NCBI GenBank assembly: GCA_030427705.1
Contig: JAUIBR010000009.1
Location: 1 to 64,000, forward strand
Source: a bacterium
GTDB taxonomy: Bacteria > Myxococcota_A > Bradymonadia > Bradymonadales > Bradymonadaceae
Reading direction: 5' to 3'
DNA length: 64,000 bases
In this document: piece after piece, positions 50,971 to 58,522 of the stretch
Numbering within the stretch: the stretch's first letter is position 1
Layout: every line of letters begins with the position of its first letter
Translations under genes and position numbers: made by a program
Notes under the pieces: generated by a model
What the model saw: the letters and a program-made list of their open reading frames with translations, nothing else
Told to the model about the DNA's origin: nothing
Database searches by the model: none

Positions 50971-50993
50971 GGACTGAAAACCAAGAACCAAGA

Positions 50994-51020
50994 GGAACTT
51001 TGAGTCTAGCGCGTAGTCTA
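50994..51020 (+). promoter_or_regulatory. ECF-type promoter of the sigma-factor operon
   Basis: GGAACTT (50994-51000) and GTCTA (51016-51020) are 15 bp apart, the classic spacing of RpoE-type promoters. It lies 47 bp before the ECF sigma gene, so the sigma factor probably activates its own operon. Confidence 0.65.
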
Positions 51021-51066
51021 GTTAGACGTTACCAATGGACCCAAGTCCTCCTGTCGTCGGTCACTG

Positions 51067-51645
51067 ATGTCGAGCAACGAAGCAAAGCTGATTGAAAGCT
51101 TGCGCGCGCGCGATGAAGACGCGTTTCGTGAACTCGTACGCGTGTATCAGCACAAGGTTTTCAACATCACATTCCGGATCGTCGGCGACAAAGCCGAAGC
51201 CGAAGATGTTGCCCAGGAGGTTTTCGTGGCCATCTTTAAGCACATCGACAAGTTTCGCGGCGACGCGAAGCTGTCGACGTGGATTTACCGGATCGCGACG
51301 AACCATGCCCGAAACCGAATCAAATATCTGGCTCGGCGCCACCACAAAAAACACACCGAGTACGACGATGCGCCGGACAGCGCGAAAGAAGTCAGTCCTC
51401 TCTCGGGATCGGTGGACCATCCAGAGGAGAAAGCTCTCGGGCTGGAGCTTGAGCAGATTATTCAAGACGGATTGGAGTCGCTCAACGAAATCCATCGGAC
51501 GATTATCGTGTTGAGAGACGTTCAAAATATGTCCTACGAGGAGATCGCCGTGATCGTGGAACTGCCCGAAGGGACGGTGAAAAGCCGACTGTTTCGGGCC
51601 CGCGTGGCGCTGAAGGAATATGTTAAAGAACGCTACGAGTCTTAG
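51067..51645 (+). CDS. RpoE-type ECF sigma factor
   Basis: 192 residues. Region 2 shows DEDAFRELVRVYQHKVFNI and the typical AEDVAQEVFVAIFKH, then STWIYRIATNHARNRIK; region 4 shows RTIIVLRDVQNMSYEEIA and LPEGTVKSRLFRARVAL. The protein directs polymerase to extracytoplasmic-stress promoters. The next gene, 11 bp away, encodes a membrane protein that should hold it inactive. A well-matched ECF promoter lies just upstream. Confidence 0.95.
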   Translation: MSSNEAKLIESLRARDEDAFRELVRVYQHKVFNITFRIVGDKAEAEDVAQEVFVAIFKHIDKFRGDAKLSTWIYRIATNHARNRIKYLARRHHKKHTEYDDAPDSAKEVSPLSGSVDHPEEKALGLELEQIIQDGLESLNEIHRTIIVLRDVQNMSYEEIAVIVELPEGTVKSRLFRARVALKEYVKERYES

Positions 51646-51656
51646 CGGGGGTTGGC

Positions 51657-52097
51657 ATGACTGACGTGTTAGCAGACGCCGACGAGCAAGAGTTGAGCCC
51701 GCAAGACGAGCTCTTCAACGCGTATTTTGACGACGAGCTCGGCGACGATGAACGCGCGGAGTTTGAGCAAAGACTTGATGAGGATCCGGAATTTGCTGAG
51801 GCCTTCGAAATGTTTGTCGAGTTCATGGGTGGCCTTCAGGGAATGAACGTCGAAGCTCCCGTCGATTTCGTCGAGAGCTTTGAAGAGACGATGCGCAGCC
51901 GGTCGAGGGGCAAGCTCTTCGGCCAAGAGGCAGCGATGACGCAGCGATTTCAGACTGAGATCGTGGCAGCAATCATGCTCATCATCATGGCGACGACCTA
52001 CCTGTTTTTTGGTGCACCCAACGACAAGCATATTGGAGACATGACCGTTAACGGGTCTAAGCCATCGTTGGAGCAACCATCCGAAACCAAGCGTTAA
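51657..52097 (+). CDS. Anti-sigma factor-like membrane protein
   Basis: 146 residues. The N-terminal domain (LFNAYFDDELGDDERAEFEQ) follows the anti-sigma domain pattern but has none of the zinc-binding His/Cys of the ZAS type. One membrane helix (IVAAIMLIIMATTYLFFG, ~102-119) leads to a short outer tail. It is probably the anti-sigma factor for the ECF protein encoded upstream. The last 19 bases overlap the next lipoprotein frame. A strong GGGGG-type ribosome site precedes the ATG. Confidence 0.8.
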   Translation: MTDVLADADEQELSPQDELFNAYFDDELGDDERAEFEQRLDEDPEFAEAFEMFVEFMGGLQGMNVEAPVDFVESFEETMRSRSRGKLFGQEAAMTQRFQTEIVAAIMLIIMATTYLFFGAPNDKHIGDMTVNGSKPSLEQPSETKR

Positions 52098-53446
52098 TAC
52101 TCCTCGTCAGCGGCATCCTATCCGCCTGCGGCGGGACTCCGGAGGTCCAAAAGACAGACGCAAGTCCCAAGCAGATCGCTACTGCACTTACACGCCCAAA
52201 CGATGCAACGCAGGCCCGCTGTACACTGCCGGTTGTGGGTGAGTGGCCAACGTTCCAAGGCGATGCGACTCGGCGGGCAAACACGCCAGCGCCATCCATT
52301 CGGGACCCCGAGCTGAAGTGGAAGACTCGCCTCGGCATTCAATCGCGATACCAGAGCCCAATCATTGCCGGTGACTACGTCTTCGTGGGTTCTGCCGGCG
52401 ATCTGTCCGGAAAATCTGATGTTTCCGACGGGGTATATGCGTTGGAAAAGGCCTCTGGGAAGATCGCCTGGTTTCAACCAACCCACGCCGACACCACGTT
52501 CGTGGCCTACGCCGACTGCCTCGTCTTTTCGGTCGCTAATGATGGCGTCATCCGCGCGCACGCTGCCGACACCGGAGAGGTAAAGTGGCAGCACGCCTTC
52601 AAGGAAGCCAAATTCTTTGCGCCACCTGTCGTCCTTGGGCGAACGCTCCTGACCGTCGACGACCACGGGATCGTGCGGGCATTTGAGCTCAGCGAAGGCC
52701 GTGCGCTATGGACCCGCGACCTTGGCCGGCCAGTCTCAGCCGGCATGGCAAGCGATGGGGAGCGCGTGGTGGTGGTTTCCCGAACGGGTCATATCTTCGC
52801 ACTCAACCTGTCGGATGGAGCCATCGCGTGGAGTGTGGAACATCAAGGTTCGCTAGAAGCGACGCCGACGATCGTGGGTTCACATGTCTTGATTGGATTC
52901 GTTTCCGACCAGAACCAGGGCGGCATTCACCTTGATTCATACGACCTGCAATCCGGGCAGGTGCTTTGGCGAGGTCGAAACGAACGCGGTTATATCACGG
53001 GGATGCGCGATATCGTCTCGTCCCCTGCGGTAGCCGAGAACTTCGCGCTCTTCGGAGTCTCGGGTGCGGGGCGAGTCATCGCCGCATCGTTGGAAACGGG
53101 GCGTATCGAATGGAGCGCCATTTCCGGAAGTTGCCGAAAACACCAATACGCATCTCCCGTCGTCGCGACCGACCTCGTTTATGTTCCACGAGATGATGGA
53201 TTCCTCCATGCAGTTGAGATCCAATCGGGGACGTATGAGTGGGCCATGTGGTTGGGAGACAGCGAATCTGCAGGCGAGGAACGCCCCAGAGGAGCGTACC
53301 AAGGTGGGTGCCCCGAACTGACGCCTGAAGCCAGCGGATTGCGGTCCACACCGGCCATCGACGCCGACGGAACTGTCTACGTTGGTTCTCGTGAGGGTTT
53401 CTTGTACGCAGTTGGTCAGCGGACCCCAGACCCCCAAAAGCCGTAA
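52079..53446 (+). CDS. BamB-like PQQ-propeller lipoprotein, probable AUC start
   Basis: About 455 residues if begun at ATC 52079. From an internal GTG (52235) the protein lacks any export signal, yet the same frame upstream reads RNQALILLVSGILSACGG, a textbook lipoprotein leader. No ATG, GTG or TTG exists in that frame after the previous in-frame stop (~52058). GGAG lies 5 nt before the ATC, which overlaps the end of the anti-sigma gene. The mature protein has repeated PQQ-type blades (DGVYALEKASGKIAW, GVIRAHAADTGEVKWQ, GHIFALNLSDGAIAW, GFLHAVEIQSGTYEW). It may help outer-membrane protein assembly as BamB does, or bind a ligand. A sequencing error (ATG to ATC) is the main alternative. Confidence 0.75.
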   Translation: MRNQALILLVSGILSACGGTPEVQKTDASPKQIATALTRPNDATQARCTLPVVGEWPTFQGDATRRANTPAPSIRDPELKWKTRLGIQSRYQSPIIAGDYVFVGSAGDLSGKSDVSDGVYALEKASGKIAWFQPTHADTTFVAYADCLVFSVANDGVIRAHAADTGEVKWQHAFKEAKFFAPPVVLGRTLLTVDDHGIVRAFELSEGRALWTRDLGRPVSAGMASDGERVVVVSRTGHIFALNLSDGAIAWSVEHQGSLEATPTIVGSHVLIGFVSDQNQGGIHLDSYDLQSGQVLWRGRNERGYITGMRDIVSSPAVAENFALFGVSGAGRVIAASLETGRIEWSAISGSCRKHQYASPVVATDLVYVPRDDGFLHAVEIQSGTYEWAMWLGDSESAGEERPRGAYQGGCPELTPEASGLRSTPAIDADGTVYVGSREGFLYAVGQRTPDPQKP

Positions 53447-53668
53447 CCCACTAATAAATAAAGGCTATCCACAGCACATTATGCTTGTGGACCCCAATAT
53501 CCCCCGGTTTCGATCCCCCATGGTGTGACAGGTTGGCGCATGGTGAGGCTTGTCCGCCACAATGCGGAAGCTCCAGTTACCACCAATGCCACAAAGCGCT
53601 GATATAACTGACGATTCATCGCGTCTCACTACACCCGTATCGATCATTTTTGGGTGCGTAACCAAACT

Positions 53669-53684
53669 TGGCACACCGGTTGCT
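53669..53684 (+). promoter_or_regulatory. Sigma-54 promoter for the Flp pilin gene
   Basis: TGGCAC (53669-53674), five bases, then TTGCT (53680-53684) match the -24/-12 consensus exactly. It lies about 50 bp before the pilin ATG in a 286-bp gap whose remaining part shows nothing else I can interpret. Pilin genes in related bacteria (pilA of Myxococcus) are sigma-54 dependent. Confidence 0.75.
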
Positions 53685-53732
53685 GTAGTGAGGGGTCGTA
53701 CCATGTAGGACACTGTAGCCGGACGTGATGAA

Positions 53733-53933
53733 ATGAATACGAATCTGAACAACGTACTCGCAGCTCTCAAAGCACTCCACAACGACGAATCAGGCGCCAC
53801 GGCGACTGAGTACATCGTGCTCTTGGTTCTCGTCGCATGCTTCGTCATCGCGATCGTGAAGACGTTCGGCGGTACTGTCAGCAGCAAGTACGCAGCCGCG
53901 GACCAGTTGGTCGTCAAAGAAGTCACCTTCTAA
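53733..53933 (+). CDS. Flp/Fap-type pilin
   Basis: 66 residues. The prepilin cleavage site lies in ESG|ATATEYIVLLVLVACFVI, with Glu at mature position 5 and Tyr at 6, the hallmark of Flp pilins, followed by the hydrophobic polymerisation helix. The pilin assembles into tad-type pili used for adhesion or, in predatory relatives, contact with prey. No tad assembly genes are in the window, so it must use machinery elsewhere. The sigma-54 site upstream and the peptidase gene 51 bp downstream are its neighbours. Confidence 0.92.
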   Translation: MNTNLNNVLAALKALHNDESGATATEYIVLLVLVACFVIAIVKTFGGTVSSKYAAADQLVVKEVTF

Positions 53934-53984
53934 TCGTTGCCTAAGCCCAAACGCACCGTAACCGCACGCAAAGAGAGTCAGACC

Positions 53985-55460
53985 ATGAAGAAAGTAGAGT
54001 TGAAAATGCAGTTGAAAAAAGTCGACATCAAAACCCTCGTATTCTTCGTCGTGGTCGCATTCCTTACACAAGGTTCATCGGACAACGGATGTGGTGACGG
54101 AACGCCAATCTTGGATTCAAATGGGGCAGCAAATGGCGCGAGCCACCTCAATGGCGTGCACCAAGCAGGCGCAGATCCAAATGCTCCTAACCAGGTTGCT
54201 GGCGACCCCAATGGCGCAGATCCAAACGGCAACGGATCGGGCGACAATGGTACGGCAAACGCGGGTGACGAGTGCTCAAGCGACAATCAGTGCGGCGGCG
54301 GACAATGTGTCGGGGGCAGCTGCGAAGCAACGGTTCCACTGCGCATCTCGCTCGTCTGGGAAGTCCAGCAGGACATCGACCTCCACGTCATCACGCCATC
54401 TGGCGAAGAGCTTTACTACCGCAACCGCGAAGGCGCATACGGCGGTCGGTTCTCGCAAGACGGCTGCCTGCAGACGCGCTGTGATGAAGGAACCAACACT
54501 GAAATGGTCAAGTGGAACAGCACTCCGAACGAAGGAACGTACGAAATCTACGCTGTGAACTACGGCGGTGGTCAGGCAGTCAACTTCCAGTTGGACATCC
54601 TGAATGAAGGTCAGCGTGAGCGCTTCCAAGGTTCGGTCGGTGCATCAGCTGGCGCTCGCTCGGGCACCGTCGCTATCACGGTCGGTGGAAGCACCGGCAC
54701 CGGTGAACTTCAAATCAGCAGCCACCGTCACGAGACCTGGCACGCAGGTACCAACCAGACGTTCACCGTCGACACGGAAAACGACGACATCGACCGTGTC
54801 CAGTACGTCGCTGACGGTCAATACGACCTCGGCAGCTCAACGCGCAGCCCTAACTTCAGCAACGCTTACAACTTCAACAGCCTCGGTGAGCACAAGATCG
54901 AAGCCAAAGGCTACGGCAACGGCGACTTCGAGTTGGACAACCATGAAATCACCATCGTCGTCACTGACAACGACGGCGGCTTGCCGAATCCAGGACAGGG
55001 CGCGGTCGTCAGCGAGAAGCTGCTCGCCAAGAAGATCCTCGAGATGGGCGGCATCAGCCTCTACAACATCCAGGTCTCGGGCCGAAATGACGGTGCAGAC
55101 TCGCGCAGCAACATGACGGCATCTAGCAACGGCAGCCTCGCTGCGAACAGCTCGTACGGCAACGCACCGGGCGGCCGCACGCGATTGAATCCAAAGATGC
55201 TCCAAGCCATGTACCTGCTGAATCAGGTTCACGGATACACCTTCCGCGTGACCTCAATCGCAGGTGGCTCGCACTCGGCAGGGTCGCAGCACTACTACGG
55301 TCACGCATTCGACGTGGACACCATCAATGGCCGCAGCGTCAGCGGAAACCCAACGTTGGCCCGCCAGTTCGAAGCACAATGCGCAGCACTTGGCGCTTCG
55401 TTGGTCCTCGGACCTGGCGACGCCGGTCACAGCACGCACGTCCACTGCCAATGGAACTAA
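53985..55460 (+). CDS. Secreted DUF2135-like and M15-like peptidase protein
   Basis: 491 residues from the ATG at 53985 (GAGAG upstream), preferred over 53937. An N-terminal helix (LVFFVVVAFLTQG) exports or anchors it. A Gly/Asn/Asp-rich linker with a Cys cluster (CSSDNQCGGGQCVGGSC) follows. Residues ~115-215 resemble DUF2135/YfaP (ISLVWEVQQDIDLHVITPSG, then GTYEIYAVNYGG). The last ~130 residues carry M15-type zinc ligands, GSQHYYGHAFDVD and a final HVHCQW, as in D-Ala-D-Ala or L,D-carboxypeptidases. It probably cuts peptidoglycan outside the cell, either its own or another cell's. It follows the Flp pilin and shares its likely transcript. Confidence 0.78.
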   Translation: MKKVELKMQLKKVDIKTLVFFVVVAFLTQGSSDNGCGDGTPILDSNGAANGASHLNGVHQAGADPNAPNQVAGDPNGADPNGNGSGDNGTANAGDECSSDNQCGGGQCVGGSCEATVPLRISLVWEVQQDIDLHVITPSGEELYYRNREGAYGGRFSQDGCLQTRCDEGTNTEMVKWNSTPNEGTYEIYAVNYGGGQAVNFQLDILNEGQRERFQGSVGASAGARSGTVAITVGGSTGTGELQISSHRHETWHAGTNQTFTVDTENDDIDRVQYVADGQYDLGSSTRSPNFSNAYNFNSLGEHKIEAKGYGNGDFELDNHEITIVVTDNDGGLPNPGQGAVVSEKLLAKKILEMGGISLYNIQVSGRNDGADSRSNMTASSNGSLAANSSYGNAPGGRTRLNPKMLQAMYLLNQVHGYTFRVTSIAGGSHSAGSQHYYGHAFDVDTINGRSVSGNPTLARQFEAQCAALGASLVLGPGDAGHSTHVHCQWN

Positions 55461-55515
55461 CTTAGGACGCCAGGAGTCCCTCAGCCCGAGCCCCTGAAAT
55501 GGGGCTTGGACAACG

Positions 55516-55553
55516 CCCCGGTAGGAAGTGACGCCTACCGGGGTGTTTGTGTT
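55516..55553 (+). terminator. Terminator of the pilin/peptidase unit
   Basis: A perfect 10-bp stem CCCCGGTAGG/CCTACCGGGG with an eight-base loop is followed by TGTTTGTGTTCTT. A smaller AGCCCC/GGGGCT stem lies just before it. Confidence 0.85.
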
Positions 55554-55555
55554 CT

Positions 55556-55700
55556 TGAGCTCGCTTTGCTCGCGGCGATTGAGCTCGGCTTTGCCTCGCG
55601 GCGATTGAGCTCGCTTTGCTCGCAGTAATTGAGCTTGCTTTGCTCTCGGCGATTGAGCTCGCTTTGCTCGCGGCGATTAAGCTCGCTTTGCTCGCTGCTG
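55556..55700. repeat. GA-mismatch hairpin repeat cluster H (6 units, diverged subtype)
   Basis: About 24-bp period, TC on plus: GAGCTCGCTTTGCTCGC joined by GGCGATT. On minus the unit reads GCGAGCAAAGCGAGC, so the plan is kept but the loop is AAA rather than GNA. Bases 55701-55815 before dacB show nothing else recognisable; thus the 355-bp gap contains the terminator, this array and a short leader. Confidence 0.85.
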
Positions 55701-55815
55701 ACGGAGGGTCGACTTTGTAGCGTCGTCGGCCTAAATTCCATTGGAACAAGTCCAACATGTCTTTTGCTTATAGTAAGCAGCGGTAGTTGGACCTGACGCT
55801 TCATTCCTTCCAATC

Positions 55816-57243
55816 ATGAATCCAATGCATATCCCCAAACCACTTGGTTTAAGACTTCTGAGCGTTTTGCTCGTTTCCTTCTTTCTCCTCCCATCAGCCC
55901 AAGCGCAGCTTGGAAAAGACATCAGTCGCGTTTTGAAGAAGAAAGGCGTCGATACTGCGAAGGTCGGCATCTACGCGGTTGATGTGGAGTCAGGAAAGCC
56001 GATCTACGCGCTTAAACAGGACGAAGCGTTCAACCCAGCCAGCAATATGAAGCTGATCACGAGCGCCGCCGCCCTTACCAAGTTCGGCCCCAGCCACTCC
56101 ATCTTCACGCGCGTTTCTGCAGCGAAGATTGAAGGCTCCACCATCAAAGAAGCCATCTACATCAAGGGGGATGGAGACCCATACCTGCGATATGAAGACT
56201 TCATGCGATGGGCCGTCAGTCTCAAGCGGCAAGGCATCACCAAGGTCGAGGGCGATATTCTGGTCGACGACACGACATTTGACCCTGGTTACATGCCTCC
56301 GGGGTTTGACCAAAAGAACGAAGACGCCTCCTACCGAGCGCCGATCGGCGCAGTATCAGTGAACTTCAATTCAGTCGTTGTCACCGTTACTCCGGGTGAA
56401 AACGGCAAACCCGCGGTGGTGAGTCTGTATCCGCCGAATGACCACGTAAAAATTGAGAACAAGGCAAAGACCACCAAAGGCAAATCACGCCGAATTGGGG
56501 TGAAGTCCATTTCTGCAGACGGGGGAACGACGATTCGCGTCACTGGCAAAATCGGCGTGAGTGCGACGCCAGGCACATGGCGAAAGCGTATCGATGACCC
56601 GTCGCTGTTTGCGGGTTCTGTCTTCAAGACTGCCCTGCAAGATATTGGAATCGAAGTCACAGGAAAGGTCGATAAGGCTACGCGGCCAGCGAACACCCGC
56701 TCGTTGGTGTTGCACGAAGGCATGCCGCTCATCTACCCGCTGATGTTGATGAACAAGTGGTCGAACAACTTCATGGCTGAAATGGTCTTCCGTCTATTGG
56801 GCGAAAAGGACAATCAGGTCACGATCGGTCAAGCATACGAGGCAATTGATGCGCTGCTCTCGGCGGCTGGCGTTTCTGGCAAATACAAGGTGATGAACGG
56901 CAGTGGCTTGTACACTGGAAATGAGTTCACGCCCGCACAGATCGTGGGCGTTCTCGTCTATATGGCCAAGCACCGCTACGCATCTGACTACATGACCACG
57001 CTCCCGATCGCTGGTGAAGACGGCACGTTGCGACGACGCCTGAAGGGTAACCCTGCCGAAGGTCAACTTCGCGGCAAGACGGGTACCCTAAACGAAGTAT
57101 CCGCACTCGCCGGTTATCTACGCAGCAAGAGCGGGAAACTCATTGCGTACGCCATCTTGTTCAATGACACGAAGGTGAAGGCGTGGACGCTTCGCAACGA
57201 GCAAGATGAAATCGCACAGGCCATCGCTGAACACGCACCGTAA
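55816..57243 (+). CDS. dacB: D-alanyl-D-alanine carboxypeptidase/endopeptidase (PBP4 type)
   Basis: 475 residues with a signal peptide ending PSAQA. The three penicillin-binding motifs are present: SxxK in NPASNMKLITSAAAL, SxN in KWSNNFMAEM and KTG in LRGKTGTLNEVSALAGYL. The long region between the first two motifs is the PBP4 insertion. It trims or cleaves peptidoglycan cross-links in the periplasm. It lies 70 bp upstream of the PP2C operon; a separate transcript is likely. The ATG is preceded by a weak ribosome site, and a second ATG four codons later is possible. Confidence 0.94.
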   Translation: MNPMHIPKPLGLRLLSVLLVSFFLLPSAQAQLGKDISRVLKKKGVDTAKVGIYAVDVESGKPIYALKQDEAFNPASNMKLITSAAALTKFGPSHSIFTRVSAAKIEGSTIKEAIYIKGDGDPYLRYEDFMRWAVSLKRQGITKVEGDILVDDTTFDPGYMPPGFDQKNEDASYRAPIGAVSVNFNSVVVTVTPGENGKPAVVSLYPPNDHVKIENKAKTTKGKSRRIGVKSISADGGTTIRVTGKIGVSATPGTWRKRIDDPSLFAGSVFKTALQDIGIEVTGKVDKATRPANTRSLVLHEGMPLIYPLMLMNKWSNNFMAEMVFRLLGEKDNQVTIGQAYEAIDALLSAAGVSGKYKVMNGSGLYTGNEFTPAQIVGVLVYMAKHRYASDYMTTLPIAGEDGTLRRRLKGNPAEGQLRGKTGTLNEVSALAGYLRSKSGKLIAYAILFNDTKVKAWTLRNEQDEIAQAIAEHAP

Positions 57244-57313
57244 ATCGCTCTCCACAATTCGCCCGGATTGGCCTATGTTCTTTGGACTTTCGTAAGCTCA
57301 ATATCGCATTGAA

Positions 57314-58522
57314 ATGAAAGTCTACGGCTGGTCAAAAACCGACGTGGGGAATGTTCGCGAGAACAACGAGGACAGCTACCTCGTCGACGCGGAAAACCGA
57401 CTCTTCATCGTCGCCGACGGTGTTGGCGGCAGCCCTGCAGGCGAAGTTGCATCGCAGCAGTTCATCAAAAGCCTCTCTGAAGCCGCCCCAAATCTCGCTG
57501 AAACGCTCAAGGAAAAAGACCCCGCGCTGGACCGAAACCACCGCGAGAAGGTCTTCGCTGACCTACTGAAAGTCATCCAAGAGACGAACTCGGAAATCTT
57601 CAGGATCGGCAAAGAGATCAATCCGACCTCACCATCCGCGACGACATGCGATGTCATGTTGGTGGCAGATTCCGTCGCATTCATCGCCCATGTTGGCGAC
57701 AGCCGCGTGTATCTGTTGCGCGGTGGAAATATCTTCCGCGTCACGGAAGACCACACTTTTGCAGAACAACTGCGTGCCGAGGAGATCGACGACCCCGATA
57801 TGGTCGAGCGATTCCGCAATGTTCTGACCCGAAGTATTGGCGGACGTCCACACGTGGATATCGACGCCCTCTTCATCCACCTGCAGCCCGATGACCGAGT
57901 ATTGATGTGCTCGGACGGGCTGACGGATTACCTTTCTGGACAGCAGATTCTGGAATTCGCGCTTCGCTACAACGGCGACGAGCTTTTGGAGCATCTGGTC
58001 CAAGAGGCCAAGGATTGCGGCGGTGCCGACAATATCACCGCTGTGTTAGTCGAGGTCGAAGGCGACAGCCTGGACACCCGCGCGACGAGCACGTTCGACA
58101 CCATGCGGCAGGTCGATATTCTGGGGCAGATTTCGCTCTTCGAAGACCTCGACCTTCGCGAGCTCATCCGCGTGTTGCGTGTGGTTTATGAGGTTCCGCA
58201 CAGTGACGGCGATATCATCGTCGAACCGGGTAATGAAGCGGATTGCCTCTATATCGTCGCCGAAGGCGGCGTTCAGCTCACCCAAGGTGGGCTCGAGCGG
58301 TCGCTGACTGAAGGTGAGCATTTTGGCGGAATCTCACTGGTGCTTGATGCGCCCCGCCGCCAAAAGGCCGTCGCTGTCGGCGATACCCTGTTACTGGTCG
58401 TGCCCGCCGACCGATTCCGAGAGCTCGTCTTTGAAGACCCAATCCTGGGCAATAAACTGCTGTGGAACCTCCTTTACAGCGCCGCCGAACAAATCGTACG
58501 CCTCGAAGAGCAGTCAGACTGA
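57314..58522 (+). CDS. PP2C-type Ser/Thr phosphatase fused to a cyclic-nucleotide-binding-like domain
   Basis: 402 residues, cytoplasmic. The N-terminal ~240 residues form the PPM phosphatase: VRENNEDSYL, ADGVGGSPAGEVAS, HVGDSRVYLLR, SDGLTDY and DNITAVLVEV carry the metal-binding Asp residues. Residues ~258-400 match a cNMP-binding-like fold (GQISLFEDLDLREL, then FGGISLVLDAPRRQKAVAV), though the classic Arg-phosphate pocket is only approximate. It likely reverses Hanks-kinase phosphorylation under control of a bound ligand. It is the first gene of an operon; the next starts one base after its stop. Confidence 0.92.
   Translation: MKVYGWSKTDVGNVRENNEDSYLVDAENRLFIVADGVGGSPAGEVASQQFIKSLSEAAPNLAETLKEKDPALDRNHREKVFADLLKVIQETNSEIFRIGKEINPTSPSATTCDVMLVADSVAFIAHVGDSRVYLLRGGNIFRVTEDHTFAEQLRAEEIDDPDMVERFRNVLTRSIGGRPHVDIDALFIHLQPDDRVLMCSDGLTDYLSGQQILEFALRYNGDELLEHLVQEAKDCGGADNITAVLVEVEGDSLDTRATSTFDTMRQVDILGQISLFEDLDLRELIRVLRVVYEVPHSDGDIIVEPGNEADCLYIVAEGGVQLTQGGLERSLTEGEHFGGISLVLDAPRRQKAVAVGDTLLLVVPADRFRELVFEDPILGNKLLWNLLYSAAEQIVRLEEQSD

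Noticed and set aside
55462-55813. Minus-strand frames with SELNRRE-type or SKASSI-type repeats
   Set aside because: Translation of repeat cluster H and the preceding terminator; no start signal.
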